DNA of 64,000 nucleotides, taken from positions 1 to 64,000 of the forward strand of contig NZ_JBPPLY010000011.1 of NCBI RefSeq assembly GCF_051535215.1, read 5' to 3'. Every line of letters starts with the position of its first letter. Within the stretch, counting starts at the first letter, position 1. The translations under genes and the position numbers were made by a program. This document shows positions 1 to 8,156 of the stretch, piece by piece. The notes beneath the pieces were generated by a model that worked only from the letters and a program-made list of their open reading frames with translations, was not told where the DNA came from and made no database searches. This DNA is from Nitrobacter sp051535215. Lineage in GTDB: Bacteria; Pseudomonadota; Alphaproteobacteria; Rhizobiales; Xanthobacteraceae.

Positions 1-138
1 CCTGAAGATGCAAGGCATCCTGATGCAGCGCTCCGAAGAAGCGCCAGTTTCTGGGCATCGCGGCAAGGAGATGGATATCAAATCTCCACGGTCAGGATGT
101 GTCGGTCTCGGTCAGAACACGCCCGCGTATGACGTCAT
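1..138. other. left edge, no gene recognised
   Basis: This short stretch lies downstream of trpEG, which is read on the minus strand and stops at 139. I see no reading frame with a recognisable product, no clear terminator hairpin and no RNA gene. Confidence 0.5.
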
Positions 139-2304
139 TTAGCGTTGCGCCCGCTCCCCCAGCCGGAACGCGTTCTCCACGATCCGCAAGCCCACCTCGC
201 CCCCGAGCGACATCAGCGACTCCGGGTGAAACTGCACGCCGCCGACCGGCAGCGTCCTGTGCTCGATCGCCATCGGCACGCCGTCGTCGGTGGTCGCAGT
301 CACCTCCAGCACGTCGGGCATGCCCTCGCGCTCGACATACAGCGAATGATAGCGGCCGATCACGATCTCATTCGGCAGATTGCGCATCAAGCGTCCGCCA
401 CGATTCTGCACGCGTGAGGGACGGCCATGCGCCGGCTGCGCGAGCTGGCCAAGCCGGCCGCCGAAATACTCGCCGATCCCCTGCACGCCGAGGCAGACGC
501 CGAACACCGGCAGCTTCTTCTCCAGCGCGGTGCCGATGGTTTTAGCCATGCCGAAATCCTCCGGCCGGCCAGGACCGGGCGACAGCACCAGCAGGTCGTA
601 ATTCTGCGTGTTCAGCATGTCCTGGGCGTGGACATAGCGCACCACCGTGACGCGCGCGCCGACCTGACGGAAATAGTCCGCCAGCATGTGGACGAAACTG
701 TCGTCGTGATCGATCAGCAGCACGCGCTTGCCGGAGCCGGTCGCGTCCGGCGCGACCGCCGAGAGCGGCTTCGGCGCGTCGCCGCGCAAGGCCTGGAACA
801 GCGCGGCTGCCTTGGTCTGGCATTCGCGGTCCTCAAGCTCCGCCTTGCTGTCGAACAGGCAGGTCGCACCGACGCGCACCTCGGCGAGCCCATCCTTCAT
901 GCGGATGGTGCGGATGGTCAGGCCGGTATTGATCGATCCATCGAACCCGACGACGCCGAACGCGCCGGCATACCAGCGCCGCGCCGAACGCTCGTTGTCC
1001 TCGACGAACTGCATCGCCCACTTTTTCGGCGCGCCGGTCACCGTCACCGCCCAGGCGTGGGTGAGAAACGCGTCGAGCGCGTCGAAGCCGGGCCGCAAAA
1101 TACCCTCGACGTGATCGACGGTGTGAAACAGCTTCGAATAGGTCTCGATCTGACGCCGCGCCAGCACCTTGATCGTTCCCGGCATGCAAATGCGCGCCTT
1201 GTCGTTGCGATCGACATCGGTGCACATGTTGAGTTCGAACTCGTCCTTCTCCGAATTGAGCAGTTCGCGGATCTGCTCGGCGTCGCCGATGGCGTCGGCG
1301 CCGCGCGCAATGGTGCCGGAGATCGGACAGGTCTCGATCCGGCGGCCGTCGCTGCGCACGAACATTTCCGGCGAAGCGGAAACCAGGAATTCGCCGTCGC
1401 CAAGATTGACGAGGCCGCCATAGGGCGACGGATTGATCCGGCACAGCCGCTGGAAAACTTCGGCCGGCGAGCGTTCACAGGGCTCGGCGAACAACTGCCC
1501 GGGCACCGCCTCGAACAGGTCGCCGCGCGCGAACGCGGCGCGCGCCGTTTCCACCGTGGCCTGATATTCGCCGGGGGCGTGGTCACTGAAACCCTGCCGC
1601 CCCGACCTGGCGTAGATGCTTTCCGGCGTGTCGTGCGGCAAGCCCGCGGTCGAACGGCCGTTCCACGCAAAATCGTACGACAGCACGACGCCGCGGCCGG
1701 TGGCGCGGTCGTAGGCCAGCAAACGGTCGGGCACGAACAGCACGATGTCGCGCTGGTCGGCCGCGCGCGCGCGCTTCTGCACCAGATCTTCCATCTGGAA
1801 CACGAGGTCGTAAGCAAACGCGCCGTAAAGCCCGAGCATGGGATCGGCGCCTGATGCAAACGCCGCCACCAGCGCGCGCACCAGCGACATCACGCTGGGG
1901 CGCCGGGTGCGCTGGTCCTCTTCCACTGGCGCCTCGCCGCACACGATGTGGCCGGCGATGCGAAGCGCGGTGCTTTCGGTGACCACCACAAAAGGCTCAC
2001 TCAGGGCCTCGCCCAGAAAGGCGATCAGCACCTCGCCGCGGGCATTGGTGGCCTCAATGGAAAAATTCCGACCCGTGGTTTCGATCCTGAGCGGCGGATC
2101 CGCAAAACCGAGATCGAAACTTTCATAGCGTCCCGGCACCGTGGTGCCCGACGACAGCACCAGGCCGCGGCGGCGGTCGAGCAGGTCGATCAGGTCGTCG
2201 AGCCGCCTGCCGCCGGTAAAATGCTCGATCGACCGGCTGACGGCGAGACCGCCGGCGGTCGCGTACTCGCTTTGCGCGGGAAGGGAAAAGACGGTCCTGT
2301 TCAT
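139..2304 (-). CDS. trpEG: anthranilate synthase, TrpE-TrpG fusion
   Basis: The 721-residue protein makes anthranilate from chorismate and glutamine, the first committed step of tryptophan synthesis, in the cytosol. Residues about 1-510 are the chorismate-binding TrpE part (motifs NPSPYGG, SASPEMF, CPISGT). From about residue 525 (RVLLIDHDDSFV) follows the TrpG glutaminase, with the nucleophile loop GVCLGVQG near residue 603 and the HPES histidine near the end. One-chain TrpEG is typical of rhizobia and relatives, where the gene stands apart from the other trp genes, as here. The start at 2304 lies about 50 bp after an attenuator hairpin, so it is probably regulated by tryptophan through the leader peptide upstream. 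Confidence 0.96.
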   Translation of the reverse strand: MNRTVFSLPAQSEYATAGGLAVSRSIEHFTGGRRLDDLIDLLDRRRGLVLSSGTTVPGRYESFDLGFADPPLRIETTGRNFSIEATNARGEVLIAFLGEALSEPFVVVTESTALRIAGHIVCGEAPVEEDQRTRRPSVMSLVRALVAAFASGADPMLGLYGAFAYDLVFQMEDLVQKRARAADQRDIVLFVPDRLLAYDRATGRGVVLSYDFAWNGRSTAGLPHDTPESIYARSGRQGFSDHAPGEYQATVETARAAFARGDLFEAVPGQLFAEPCERSPAEVFQRLCRINPSPYGGLVNLGDGEFLVSASPEMFVRSDGRRIETCPISGTIARGADAIGDAEQIRELLNSEKDEFELNMCTDVDRNDKARICMPGTIKVLARRQIETYSKLFHTVDHVEGILRPGFDALDAFLTHAWAVTVTGAPKKWAMQFVEDNERSARRWYAGAFGVVGFDGSINTGLTIRTIRMKDGLAEVRVGATCLFDSKAELEDRECQTKAAALFQALRGDAPKPLSAVAPDATGSGKRVLLIDHDDSFVHMLADYFRQVGARVTVVRYVHAQDMLNTQNYDLLVLSPGPGRPEDFGMAKTIGTALEKKLPVFGVCLGVQGIGEYFGGRLGQLAQPAHGRPSRVQNRGGRLMRNLPNEIVIGRYHSLYVEREGMPDVLEVTATTDDGVPMAIEHRTLPVGGVQFHPESLMSLGGEVGLRIVENAFRLGERAQR

Positions 2305-2352
2305 GGAGTCCTCTTACGAGACCTGAAGAAGAAGCGCCACACAGGACAAACG

Positions 2353-2383
2353 AAAAAGGCCGTCGTTTCTGCATGACGGCCTT
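2353..2383 (-). terminator. trp attenuator (rho-independent hairpin)
   Basis: On the minus strand a 9-bp perfect stem (AAGGCCGTC at 2356-2364 pairs with GACGGCCTT at 2375-2383) with a 10-nt loop is followed by a run of T. It lies between the trpL leader peptide and trpEG, the place of the terminator in transcription attenuation. The leader region also contains the pair CCACCTT/AAGGTGG at the trpL stop, which could form the alternative structure. Confidence 0.85.
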
Positions 2384-2420
2384 CGACGATCGGAATTGAA
2401 ACAAAATCGCACCGGCCACC

Positions 2421-2468
2421 TTAGAAGGTGGGCCACCAGAGACGGAACGGGCGGACGATGCTGGTCAT
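2421..2468 (-). CDS. trpL: trp operon leader peptide with tandem Trp codons
   Basis: A 15-codon frame encodes MTSIVRPFRLWWPTF with two adjacent TGG codons just before its end, followed by the attenuator hairpin and trpEG. This is the classical leader peptide layout: ribosome stalling at the Trp codons when charged tRNA-Trp is scarce would prevent terminator formation. No ribosome binding site is visible, and the predicted transcription start falls almost on the ATG, so translation is probably leaderless, as described for rhizobial trpL. Too short for normal gene finders. Confidence 0.85.
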   Translation of the reverse strand: MTSIVRPFRLWWPTF

Positions 2469-2475
2469 GGCCGCG

Positions 2476-2504
2476 AAATCATCATTCCGATGGTGCGCTG
2501 TCAA
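2476..2504 (-). promoter_or_regulatory. predicted trpL-trpEG promoter
   Basis: On the minus strand a perfect -35 box TTGACA (2499-2504) is followed after 17 nt by TGATTT (2476-2481), a weak -10. The ATG of trpL starts at 2468, about seven bases beyond the -10, which is where transcription itself should start. Confidence 0.6.
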
Positions 2505-2570
2505 GAGCGTTCGAACAACGCCAATCGCGGTTGCGCGTGCCTCGATCCGCGCTAGATTTCCTTCACACAC

Positions 2571-2735
2571 CTAGCAGGCTGTTGAAAAATCTCCGTCGTC
2601 ATTCCGGGCGCCGCGCAAGCGGCGATCCGGAATCCGAAAAATGCGAAGAAAATCAGTGTGACTGGATTCCGGGTTCGTACCTTCGGTGTGCCCCGGAATG
2701 ACGGTTGAAGACTTTTTCATTCAACTGCCTGCTAG
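2571..2735. repeat. 165-bp element with terminal inverted repeats (MITE-like)
   Basis: The element begins CTAGCAGGCTGTTGAA and ends with the inverse of CTAGCAGGCAGTTGAA. Inside is a second inverted pair around TCATTCCGG and CCGGAATGA. No protein is encoded. Terminal inverted repeats on a short AT-poor element suggest a non-autonomous mobile repeat. It separates the trp promoter from the PEBP gene. Confidence 0.65.
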
Positions 2736-2805
2736 AGCTTTGCTTCCGATGGGATCAGAAGCGGAACTCCATGATATTCATTTGACGCGTTTCCGGGAGA
2801 ACAGC

Positions 2806-3303
2806 ATGACGTTCAAGGTCGTGAGCGACAGTTTCAAGGACGGCGACTACCTCGCCAAGGATCATATCCTGTCGGCGGATTTCGGTCACGGCTGCGCGGG
2901 CGGCAACCGGTCGCCACACCTGCGCTGGAGCGGCGCGCCGGCGGGCACCAGGAGTTTCGCCGTAACCTGTTACGATCCGGATGCGCCGACCGGCAGTGGT
3001 TTCTGGCACTGGGTTGTCATTAATATCCCGCCATCGGTGACGGAGCTTGCGCTCGACGCCGGCAATCCCGACAGCGGCAAGCTTCCGAGGGGGGCGCTGC
3101 AGACCCGCACCGACTTCGGCTCCGCGTGCTACGGTGGCCCCTGCCCGCCCGAAGGGGATCACCCGCACCGCTATTTCTTCACCGTGCACGCCGTCGGAGC
3201 CAACATCAACGCGACAGCCGACACCTCGGCGGCGGTGATCGGGTTCCAGCTTCATTTCAACACGCTGGCGAAGTCGGCGATAATGGGCCTGTTCAAGCGC
3301 TGA
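2806..3303 (+). CDS. YbhB/YbcL family (PEBP, Raf kinase inhibitor-like) protein
   Basis: The 165-residue protein has the phosphatidylethanolamine-binding protein fold signatures: the CYDPDAPTGSGFWHW block carrying the anion-pocket residues, and HRYFFTVHAV further on. Bacterial members are small soluble proteins of uncertain ligand. I chose the ATG at 2806 because GGGAGA lies five bases before it and the family begins there; an upstream in-frame extension runs through the neighbouring repeat and is not credible. It is a single-gene unit between a repeat element and the convergent fbcFH operon. Confidence 0.88.
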   Translation: MTFKVVSDSFKDGDYLAKDHILSADFGHGCAGGNRSPHLRWSGAPAGTRSFAVTCYDPDAPTGSGFWHWVVINIPPSVTELALDAGNPDSGKLPRGALQTRTDFGSACYGGPCPPEGDHPHRYFFTVHAVGANINATADTSAAVIGFQLHFNTLAKSAIMGLFKR

Positions 3304-3351
3304 ACGACGTCAGTCGGGCGAATGCGAGAGGCGAGCGGCAATTCACTCCAC

Positions 3352-3440
3352 CACCGTCATGGCAGGACCTGTTCCGGCCATCCACATCTTGGCAATCGAC
3401 AAAAATGTCTCGCACAAAGCCGGGCATGAAAGAGTAACAT
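3352..3440. repeat. intergenic palindromic repeat, family GTCATGGCC, degenerate copy
   Basis: It contains GTCATGGCA, TTCCGGCCATCCAC and GCCGGGCATGA in the same order as the better copies at 17110-17225 and 22441-22545. It sits between the convergent PEBP and fbcH genes. This copy has lost much of its internal complementarity. Confidence 0.6.
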
Positions 3441-3467
3441 CCCTCGCTGTTTGACAGCCTTGGTTGC

Positions 3468-3506
3468 AAACAATAAAGGCTCCCTCGCGGGAGCCTTTAT
3501 TGTTTT
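3468..3506. terminator. bidirectional rho-independent terminator
   Basis: A near-perfect 17-bp stem (AAACAATAAAGGCTCCC paired with GGGAGCCTTTATTGTTT) closes on a four-base TCGC loop, with A-rich and T-rich flanks on the two sides. It ends the minus-strand fbcFH operon 15 bp after the stop codon and could also stop readthrough from the plus strand. Confidence 0.9.
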
Positions 3507-3520
3507 GAATCCATGCGCGA

Positions 3521-5581
3521 TCAATGCGCGTCGGCCCACACCGCCCTCTTGGTGAAGTAGAGCAGTCCCGCAAAGATGATCATGAAAATCATGACCTGCA
3601 GGCCGATACGCTTGCGCTCCTCAAGCTTCGGCTCGGCCGCCCACATCAGGAAAGCGGACACGTCCGTCGCATATTGATCAACCTTCTGCGGCGTCCCGTC
3701 GCTGTAGGTTATCTGATCGTCCGACAACGGGTTCGGCATCTTCATCGCATGACCGGGGAAGTACTTGTTGTAGAACGAACCGTCCGGCAGCGTGAAGCCA
3801 TGCGGCGGGGAATCCTCGAAGCCGGTCAGGATGGCGTGGATGTAGTTCGGGCCTTTTTCCTGGAACTGCGTGAAGGCATCGAAGATGAACTGCGGAAAGC
3901 CGCGCTCATAGCCCCGCGCCTTGGCCATCAGCGAGAGATCGGGGGGCGCTGCGCCGCCATTGGCGGCGCGGGCAGCGTTCTCGTTCGGAAACGGCGCCGG
4001 AAACTTGTCGGCGATACGTCCCGGCCGTTCGAACATCTCGCCGGCATCGTTCGGCCCATCCTTGACCTGGATTTCGGAAGCCAGCGCCGTGGCCTGAGCC
4101 ACGGTGAAGCCCGGACCACCCGGATCGGCCAGATTGCGATAATGCACGAGGTTCATCGAATGGCACGCAGAGCAGACTTCCTTGTAGACCTTGTAGCCGC
4201 GCTGCAACTGGGCCTGATCGAATCTGCCAAGCGGGCCCGCGAACGACCAGTTGAGCGACGGCGGGGTCGGCGCATGGTCGGCCGCTTGAGCCCTGGAACC
4301 GCTATCCCATACCAATAGCCCCGCGACAGCGAACACCGCCGCTAGAGAGGCCACGACGCCTTTCTTCCCCAGCACATCATCCGCGATCGAATTGGGCACG
4401 GGACGCGGTTTCTCGATGCGGCTCAGGATCGGCAGCACGATCAGGAAATAGGCGAAATAGCACCCCGTCAGGATACGCCCGGCAATGACGTAGACACCCT
4501 CCGGCGGCTTCGCGCCGAGATAGCCGAGGCCGATACAGACACCGACAAAGATCCAGAAGAACTGCTTGGCAAGCGGGCGATAGCGCAGCGAGCGGGTCTT
4601 GGCGGAATCGAGCCAGGGCAGGAAGGCCAGCACCAGGATGGCGGCGAACATCGCCGCCACGCCCGCGAGCTTGTTCGGGATCGAGCGCAGGATCGCGTAG
4701 AACGGCAGGTAGTACCATTCCGGCACGATGTGCGCGGGCGTCACGCCCGGATTGGCGGGGATGTAGTTGTCGGGATCGCCGAGATAGTTCGGAATGTAGA
4801 AGATGAACCAGCAATAGAACAGGATGAAGCAGGACAGGCCGAACGCGTCCTTGACGGTCGCGTAAGGCGTGAACGGCACCGTATCCTTCGCCGTCTTGGG
4901 CTCGACGCCGGCCGGATTGTTCTGACCGGCGACATGAAGCGCCCAGACGTGCAGCACGACCACGCCCGCGATCACGAACGGCAGCAGGTAGTGCAGCGAG
5001 AAGAAGCGGTTCAGCGTCGGATTGCCGACCGAATAGCCGCCCCACAGCAGGGTCACGATGCTTTCGCCGAAATAGGGAATGGCGGAAAACAGGTTGGTGA
5101 TGACGGTCGCGCCCCAGAAGCTCATCTGGCCCCACGGCAGCACGTAGCCCATGAAGCCGGTCGCCATCATCAGCAGGTAGATGATGACGCCGAGGATCCA
5201 GAGGACTTCGCGCGGTTCCTTATAGGAGCCGTAATACAGGCCGCGAAGCATGTGGATATAGACGGCGATGAAGAACATCGAGGCGCCGTTGGAATGGAGA
5301 TAACGCAGCAGCCAGCCGTAATCGACGTCGCGGACGATGGCTTCCACCGAGTTGAAAGCGAGGTCGGCCTGGGGCGTGTAATGCATCGCCAGGATGACGC
5401 CGGTGATGATCTGCACCCCCAGCATGAACGAGAGGATGCCGCCGAACGTCCACCAGTAATTCAGGTTGCGCGGCGTCGGATAGGCGACGAAGGATGAATG
5501 GATGAGGCCGAAGATCGGCAATCGCCGCTCGATCCATTTGAGGACGGAATTTTGCGGCTGAAACGTGGATGGTCCGCTCAT
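3521..5581 (-). CDS. fbcH: cytochrome b/c1 fusion precursor of the bc1 complex
   Basis: The 686-residue polyprotein carries cytochrome b (about residues 1-405, multi-spanning, with the quinol-site motif PEWY) and cytochrome c1 (about 430-686, with haem motif CSACH, a Met ligand in HAMKMP and a C-terminal membrane anchor). As in Bradyrhizobium, the chain is expected to be cut after export, the c1 signal peptide lying in the GLLVWDSGSRAQA region. The complex takes electrons from quinol to cytochrome c. In a nitrite oxidiser it is also expected to run in reverse to supply reductant; that role is inference. It follows fbcF by 51 bp. Confidence 0.95.
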   Translation of the reverse strand: MSGPSTFQPQNSVLKWIERRLPIFGLIHSSFVAYPTPRNLNYWWTFGGILSFMLGVQIITGVILAMHYTPQADLAFNSVEAIVRDVDYGWLLRYLHSNGASMFFIAVYIHMLRGLYYGSYKEPREVLWILGVIIYLLMMATGFMGYVLPWGQMSFWGATVITNLFSAIPYFGESIVTLLWGGYSVGNPTLNRFFSLHYLLPFVIAGVVVLHVWALHVAGQNNPAGVEPKTAKDTVPFTPYATVKDAFGLSCFILFYCWFIFYIPNYLGDPDNYIPANPGVTPAHIVPEWYYLPFYAILRSIPNKLAGVAAMFAAILVLAFLPWLDSAKTRSLRYRPLAKQFFWIFVGVCIGLGYLGAKPPEGVYVIAGRILTGCYFAYFLIVLPILSRIEKPRPVPNSIADDVLGKKGVVASLAAVFAVAGLLVWDSGSRAQAADHAPTPPSLNWSFAGPLGRFDQAQLQRGYKVYKEVCSACHSMNLVHYRNLADPGGPGFTVAQATALASEIQVKDGPNDAGEMFERPGRIADKFPAPFPNENAARAANGGAAPPDLSLMAKARGYERGFPQFIFDAFTQFQEKGPNYIHAILTGFEDSPPHGFTLPDGSFYNKYFPGHAMKMPNPLSDDQITYSDGTPQKVDQYATDVSAFLMWAAEPKLEERKRIGLQVMIFMIIFAGLLYFTKRAVWADAH

Positions 5582-5632
5582 GATGCGATCCTGAGGAATG
5601 AAACGACGCGTTCGGTTCGGGTCTTTTCGGCC

Positions 5633-6160
5633 TTATCCGATCTTGATCTTGCTATCGGAAACGAAGGCGTAAGGCGGAATGGGAAGATTGAGCGGGGCCG
5701 GCCCCTGGCGGATGCGGCCCGAGGAATCGTATTGCGAACCATGGCACGGACAGAAAAATCCGTCGTAATTGCCTTCATGCGCGATCGGGATGCAGCCGAG
5801 ATGGGTACAGATGCCGATCACGACGAGCCACTGGTCATGGCCTTCCTTGACGCGGGCCGAATCCGGCTGCGGATCGGGCAGGCTCGCGACGTCGACCGAC
5901 TGGGCTTCCTTAATCTGCTTGGCGGTGCGGTGCATGATGTAGATCGGCTTACCGCGCCAGAACACCTTGATGTCCTGCCCGTCGGCGATCGGGGAGAGAT
6001 CGACCTCGATAGGCGCCCCGGCGGCGACCGTGGAAGCATCCGGGTTCAATTGGGCCACCAGCGGCCACGCCGCGGCAGCCGCGCCTACGGCGGCGACGGC
6101 GCCGGTTGCTACGAAAAGGAAATCACGGCGGCTATGTCCTGCCGAAGACGATGTCGTCAC
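5633..6160 (-). CDS. fbcF: Rieske iron-sulfur protein of the bc1 complex
   Basis: The 175-residue subunit oxidises quinol and passes electrons to cytochrome c1. The N-terminus has a twin-arginine motif (SRRDFLF) followed by an Ala-rich membrane anchor. The [2Fe-2S] ligand motifs CTHLGC and CPCHGS are both intact. It is the first gene of the fbcFH operon. The region to trmL (about 200 bp) must hold the divergent promoters, but I could not pick boxes with confidence. Confidence 0.96.
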   Translation of the reverse strand: MTTSSSAGHSRRDFLFVATGAVAAVGAAAAAWPLVAQLNPDASTVAAGAPIEVDLSPIADGQDIKVFWRGKPIYIMHRTAKQIKEAQSVDVASLPDPQPDSARVKEGHDQWLVVIGICTHLGCIPIAHEGNYDGFFCPCHGSQYDSSGRIRQGPAPLNLPIPPYAFVSDSKIKIG

Positions 6161-6363
6161 GATTCCAACCCTTTCTTATATCCTCTGCCGGTTTTGTCGC
6201 TGTTGGTGTAACCACTCCAGGGATGCATCTTGCGAGCGGCCGTTCTATTGGCATCGTCGCAGAGTGAGCGCAAGTGCGTTATCGGTCTCATTCGTGCAGT
6301 GCAATAAATTTCTCGGGAGCCGTGAAACCATGCCGGAAGTCACGTCATGAAAGCCCCGAGGTG

Positions 6364-6831
6364 ATGCGGATTGCGCTTTTTCAACCCGATATCCCCCAGA
6401 ATACCGGGACAATTCTGCGCCTCTGCGCCTGTCTCGGGGTCGAGGCCCATATCATCGAGCCGGCCGGTTTTCCGGTCTCGGATCGCCATTTCCGCCGGGC
6501 AGGAATGGACTATCTCGACCAGGTTGCCATCGTGCGTCACGATTCCTGGCCGAAATTTCAGGAGTGGCGTACCGAAGACGGCGGGCGGCTGGTGCTGTTC
6601 ACGACCAAAAGCGCCCTGCCCTATCTGGATCATCAGTATTTTGATACCGATATCCTGTTGTTCGGCCGAGAAAGCGCCGGGGTCCCGGACGCCGTCGCAG
6701 CAGCCGCGGACGCACGTCTGGTGATACCCGTAAAGCCGGGCTTACGCTCGCTGAACGTCGCCATTGCCACCGCCCTGGCGGTAGGCGAGGCTCTGCGGCA
6801 GACCAGACCGGTGTCGGAAAGAACCTCGTGA
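6364..6831 (+). CDS. trmL: tRNA (cytidine(34)-2'-O)-methyltransferase
   Basis: The 155-residue SPOUT-class methyltransferase modifies the wobble position of certain leucine tRNAs. The N-terminal IALFQPDIPQNTGTILR and the C-terminal knot segment GLRSLNVAIATALAVGEAL are diagnostic, and the length matches the family. ATG at 6364 is chosen because the family starts here; GTG at 6361 is possible. Its stop overlaps the GTG start of queE, so the two are probably translationally coupled. Confidence 0.93.
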   Translation: MRIALFQPDIPQNTGTILRLCACLGVEAHIIEPAGFPVSDRHFRRAGMDYLDQVAIVRHDSWPKFQEWRTEDGGRLVLFTTKSALPYLDHQYFDTDILLFGRESAGVPDAVAAAADARLVIPVKPGLRSLNVAIATALAVGEALRQTRPVSERTS

Positions 6832-7460
6832 GTTACGCAGTTAAGGAGATTTTTCTGACCCTGCAGGGCGAAGGCGCCCATGCGGGCCGGGCTGCGGTAT
6901 TCTGTCGTTTCGCGGGCTGCAACTTGTGGAGCGGCCGCGAGGAAGACCGTGCTTCAGCCACCTGCCGGTTCTGCGACACGAATTTCGTGGGCACGGACGG
7001 GACGCTGGGCGGGCGCTACGCCACCGCCGACGCGCTGGCCGCTACCGTCGAGGCGCAATGGGCCGGACCGGCCCCCCAACGCTATACGGTGTTGACGGGA
7101 GGGGAGCCGCTGTTGCAGGTGGACAAGGCATTGGTCGACGCGCTGCACGCCCGCGGATTCGAGATCGGCATCGAGACCAACGGCACTATCGCACCGCCCG
7201 ACGGTATCGATTGGCTGTGCGTCAGCCCCAAGGCCGGCGCCGATTTGCGCGTCACCAGGGGGCAGGAACTCAAGCTGGTCTATCCGCAGGCGGACGCGCG
7301 GCCCGAGGACTTCGCGGACCTCGCCTTCGAGCGGTTTTCGTTGCAGCCCATGGACGGACCGGACGCGGCCGGCAACACCGCGCGCGCCATCGACTACTGC
7401 CTGCGGCATCCGCAATGGCGGCTCAGCCTGCAGACGCACAAAACGCTGGGAATAAGGTAG
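6828..7460 (+). CDS. queE: 7-carboxy-7-deazaguanine synthase (radical SAM)
   Basis: The 210-residue enzyme converts 6-carboxytetrahydropterin to 7-carboxy-7-deazaguanine in queuosine synthesis. The cluster motif is C-X14-C-X2-C (GCN...CRFCDT), the expanded form found in one QueE subclass, and VLTGGEPLLQ is the SAM-binding GGE region. It starts at GTG 6828 overlapping the trmL stop. queD, the preceding pathway step, follows about 200 bp later. Another tRNA modification gene (trmL) lies immediately upstream. Confidence 0.93.
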   Translation: MSYAVKEIFLTLQGEGAHAGRAAVFCRFAGCNLWSGREEDRASATCRFCDTNFVGTDGTLGGRYATADALAATVEAQWAGPAPQRYTVLTGGEPLLQVDKALVDALHARGFEIGIETNGTIAPPDGIDWLCVSPKAGADLRVTRGQELKLVYPQADARPEDFADLAFERFSLQPMDGPDAAGNTARAIDYCLRHPQWRLSLQTHKTLGIR

Positions 7461-7657
7461 GAATGCCAGAGCGGCGCCATCAACATTGCGCAGACGCAGC
7501 GACTCCCTCCGTGCAGCGCATTACGCTGCCGACAGTGTGGCCGGCTGCCGATCCGGATCGTTATGAAGGGAGCGCTTGGAAGCGTCCCGGTTCTGCGAAG
7601 CGGCATCGAAGATACCGCATCACGCCCGGGGCAGGTTGTCAGGAGCCGGTTTGACGA

Positions 7658-8023
7658 ATGTGGGAGTTGACGAAATCGTTCCGTTTCGAGGCTGCGCATG
7701 CGCTGCCTGGAACGACGTTGGGAAATGCGAGCATGGAAATCCACGGCCATTCCTTCCGCGCCGAGGTGAGCGTCCGCGGCACGCCCGAACCCGCCACCGG
7801 GATGGTGCTCGATCTCGGCCTGCTCGCACGCCGCATGGACGAGGTCCGGAGCAAGCTCGATCATCGGTTTCTCAACGACGTCGCGGGGTTAGGCCCGCCG
7901 ACGCTGGAAAATCTGGCCCGCTTCATCTGGGACCATGTCCAGCACGCAGGACAAGTGACGCGCATCAGCGTGCATCGCGACAGTTGCGGCGAAAGCTGCA
8001 CTTATTTCGGGCCTGCAAATTGA
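7658..8023 (+). CDS. queD: 6-carboxytetrahydropterin synthase-like protein (QueD/PTPS family)
   Basis: The 121-residue protein has the zinc ligands of the PTPS family (H14 in FEAAH, H29 and H31 in HGHS) and is next to queE, so a role in queuosine precursor synthesis is likely. The residue four before HGH, where canonical QueD has the catalytic Cys, is Ser25 here. The C-terminus has a Cys pair (RDSCGESCTYFGP). Whether this is an active variant that uses another residue is not known to me. The 197 bp before it contain no gene that I recognise. Confidence 0.85.
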   Translation: MWELTKSFRFEAAHALPGTTLGNASMEIHGHSFRAEVSVRGTPEPATGMVLDLGLLARRMDEVRSKLDHRFLNDVAGLGPPTLENLARFIWDHVQHAGQVTRISVHRDSCGESCTYFGPAN

Positions 8024-8156
8024 CCCCCGCTACTGGGAGCCGCCGGGGTTTGCCTTCGGCAACCGCGAACAATATTGGATTGCTTCGTGGCTGTCAGACG
8101 ACGCTCCGTGTCGTCCCGAGTTCCTCGCAATGACAGAGTCTGTTAAGGAATTTGCA

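Noticed and set aside
427..1854. Long plus-strand frame of 475 codons inside trpEG
   Set aside because: Exact shadow of trpEG with Arg/Ala/His-rich translation and no family resemblance; GC-rich third positions open antisense frames.
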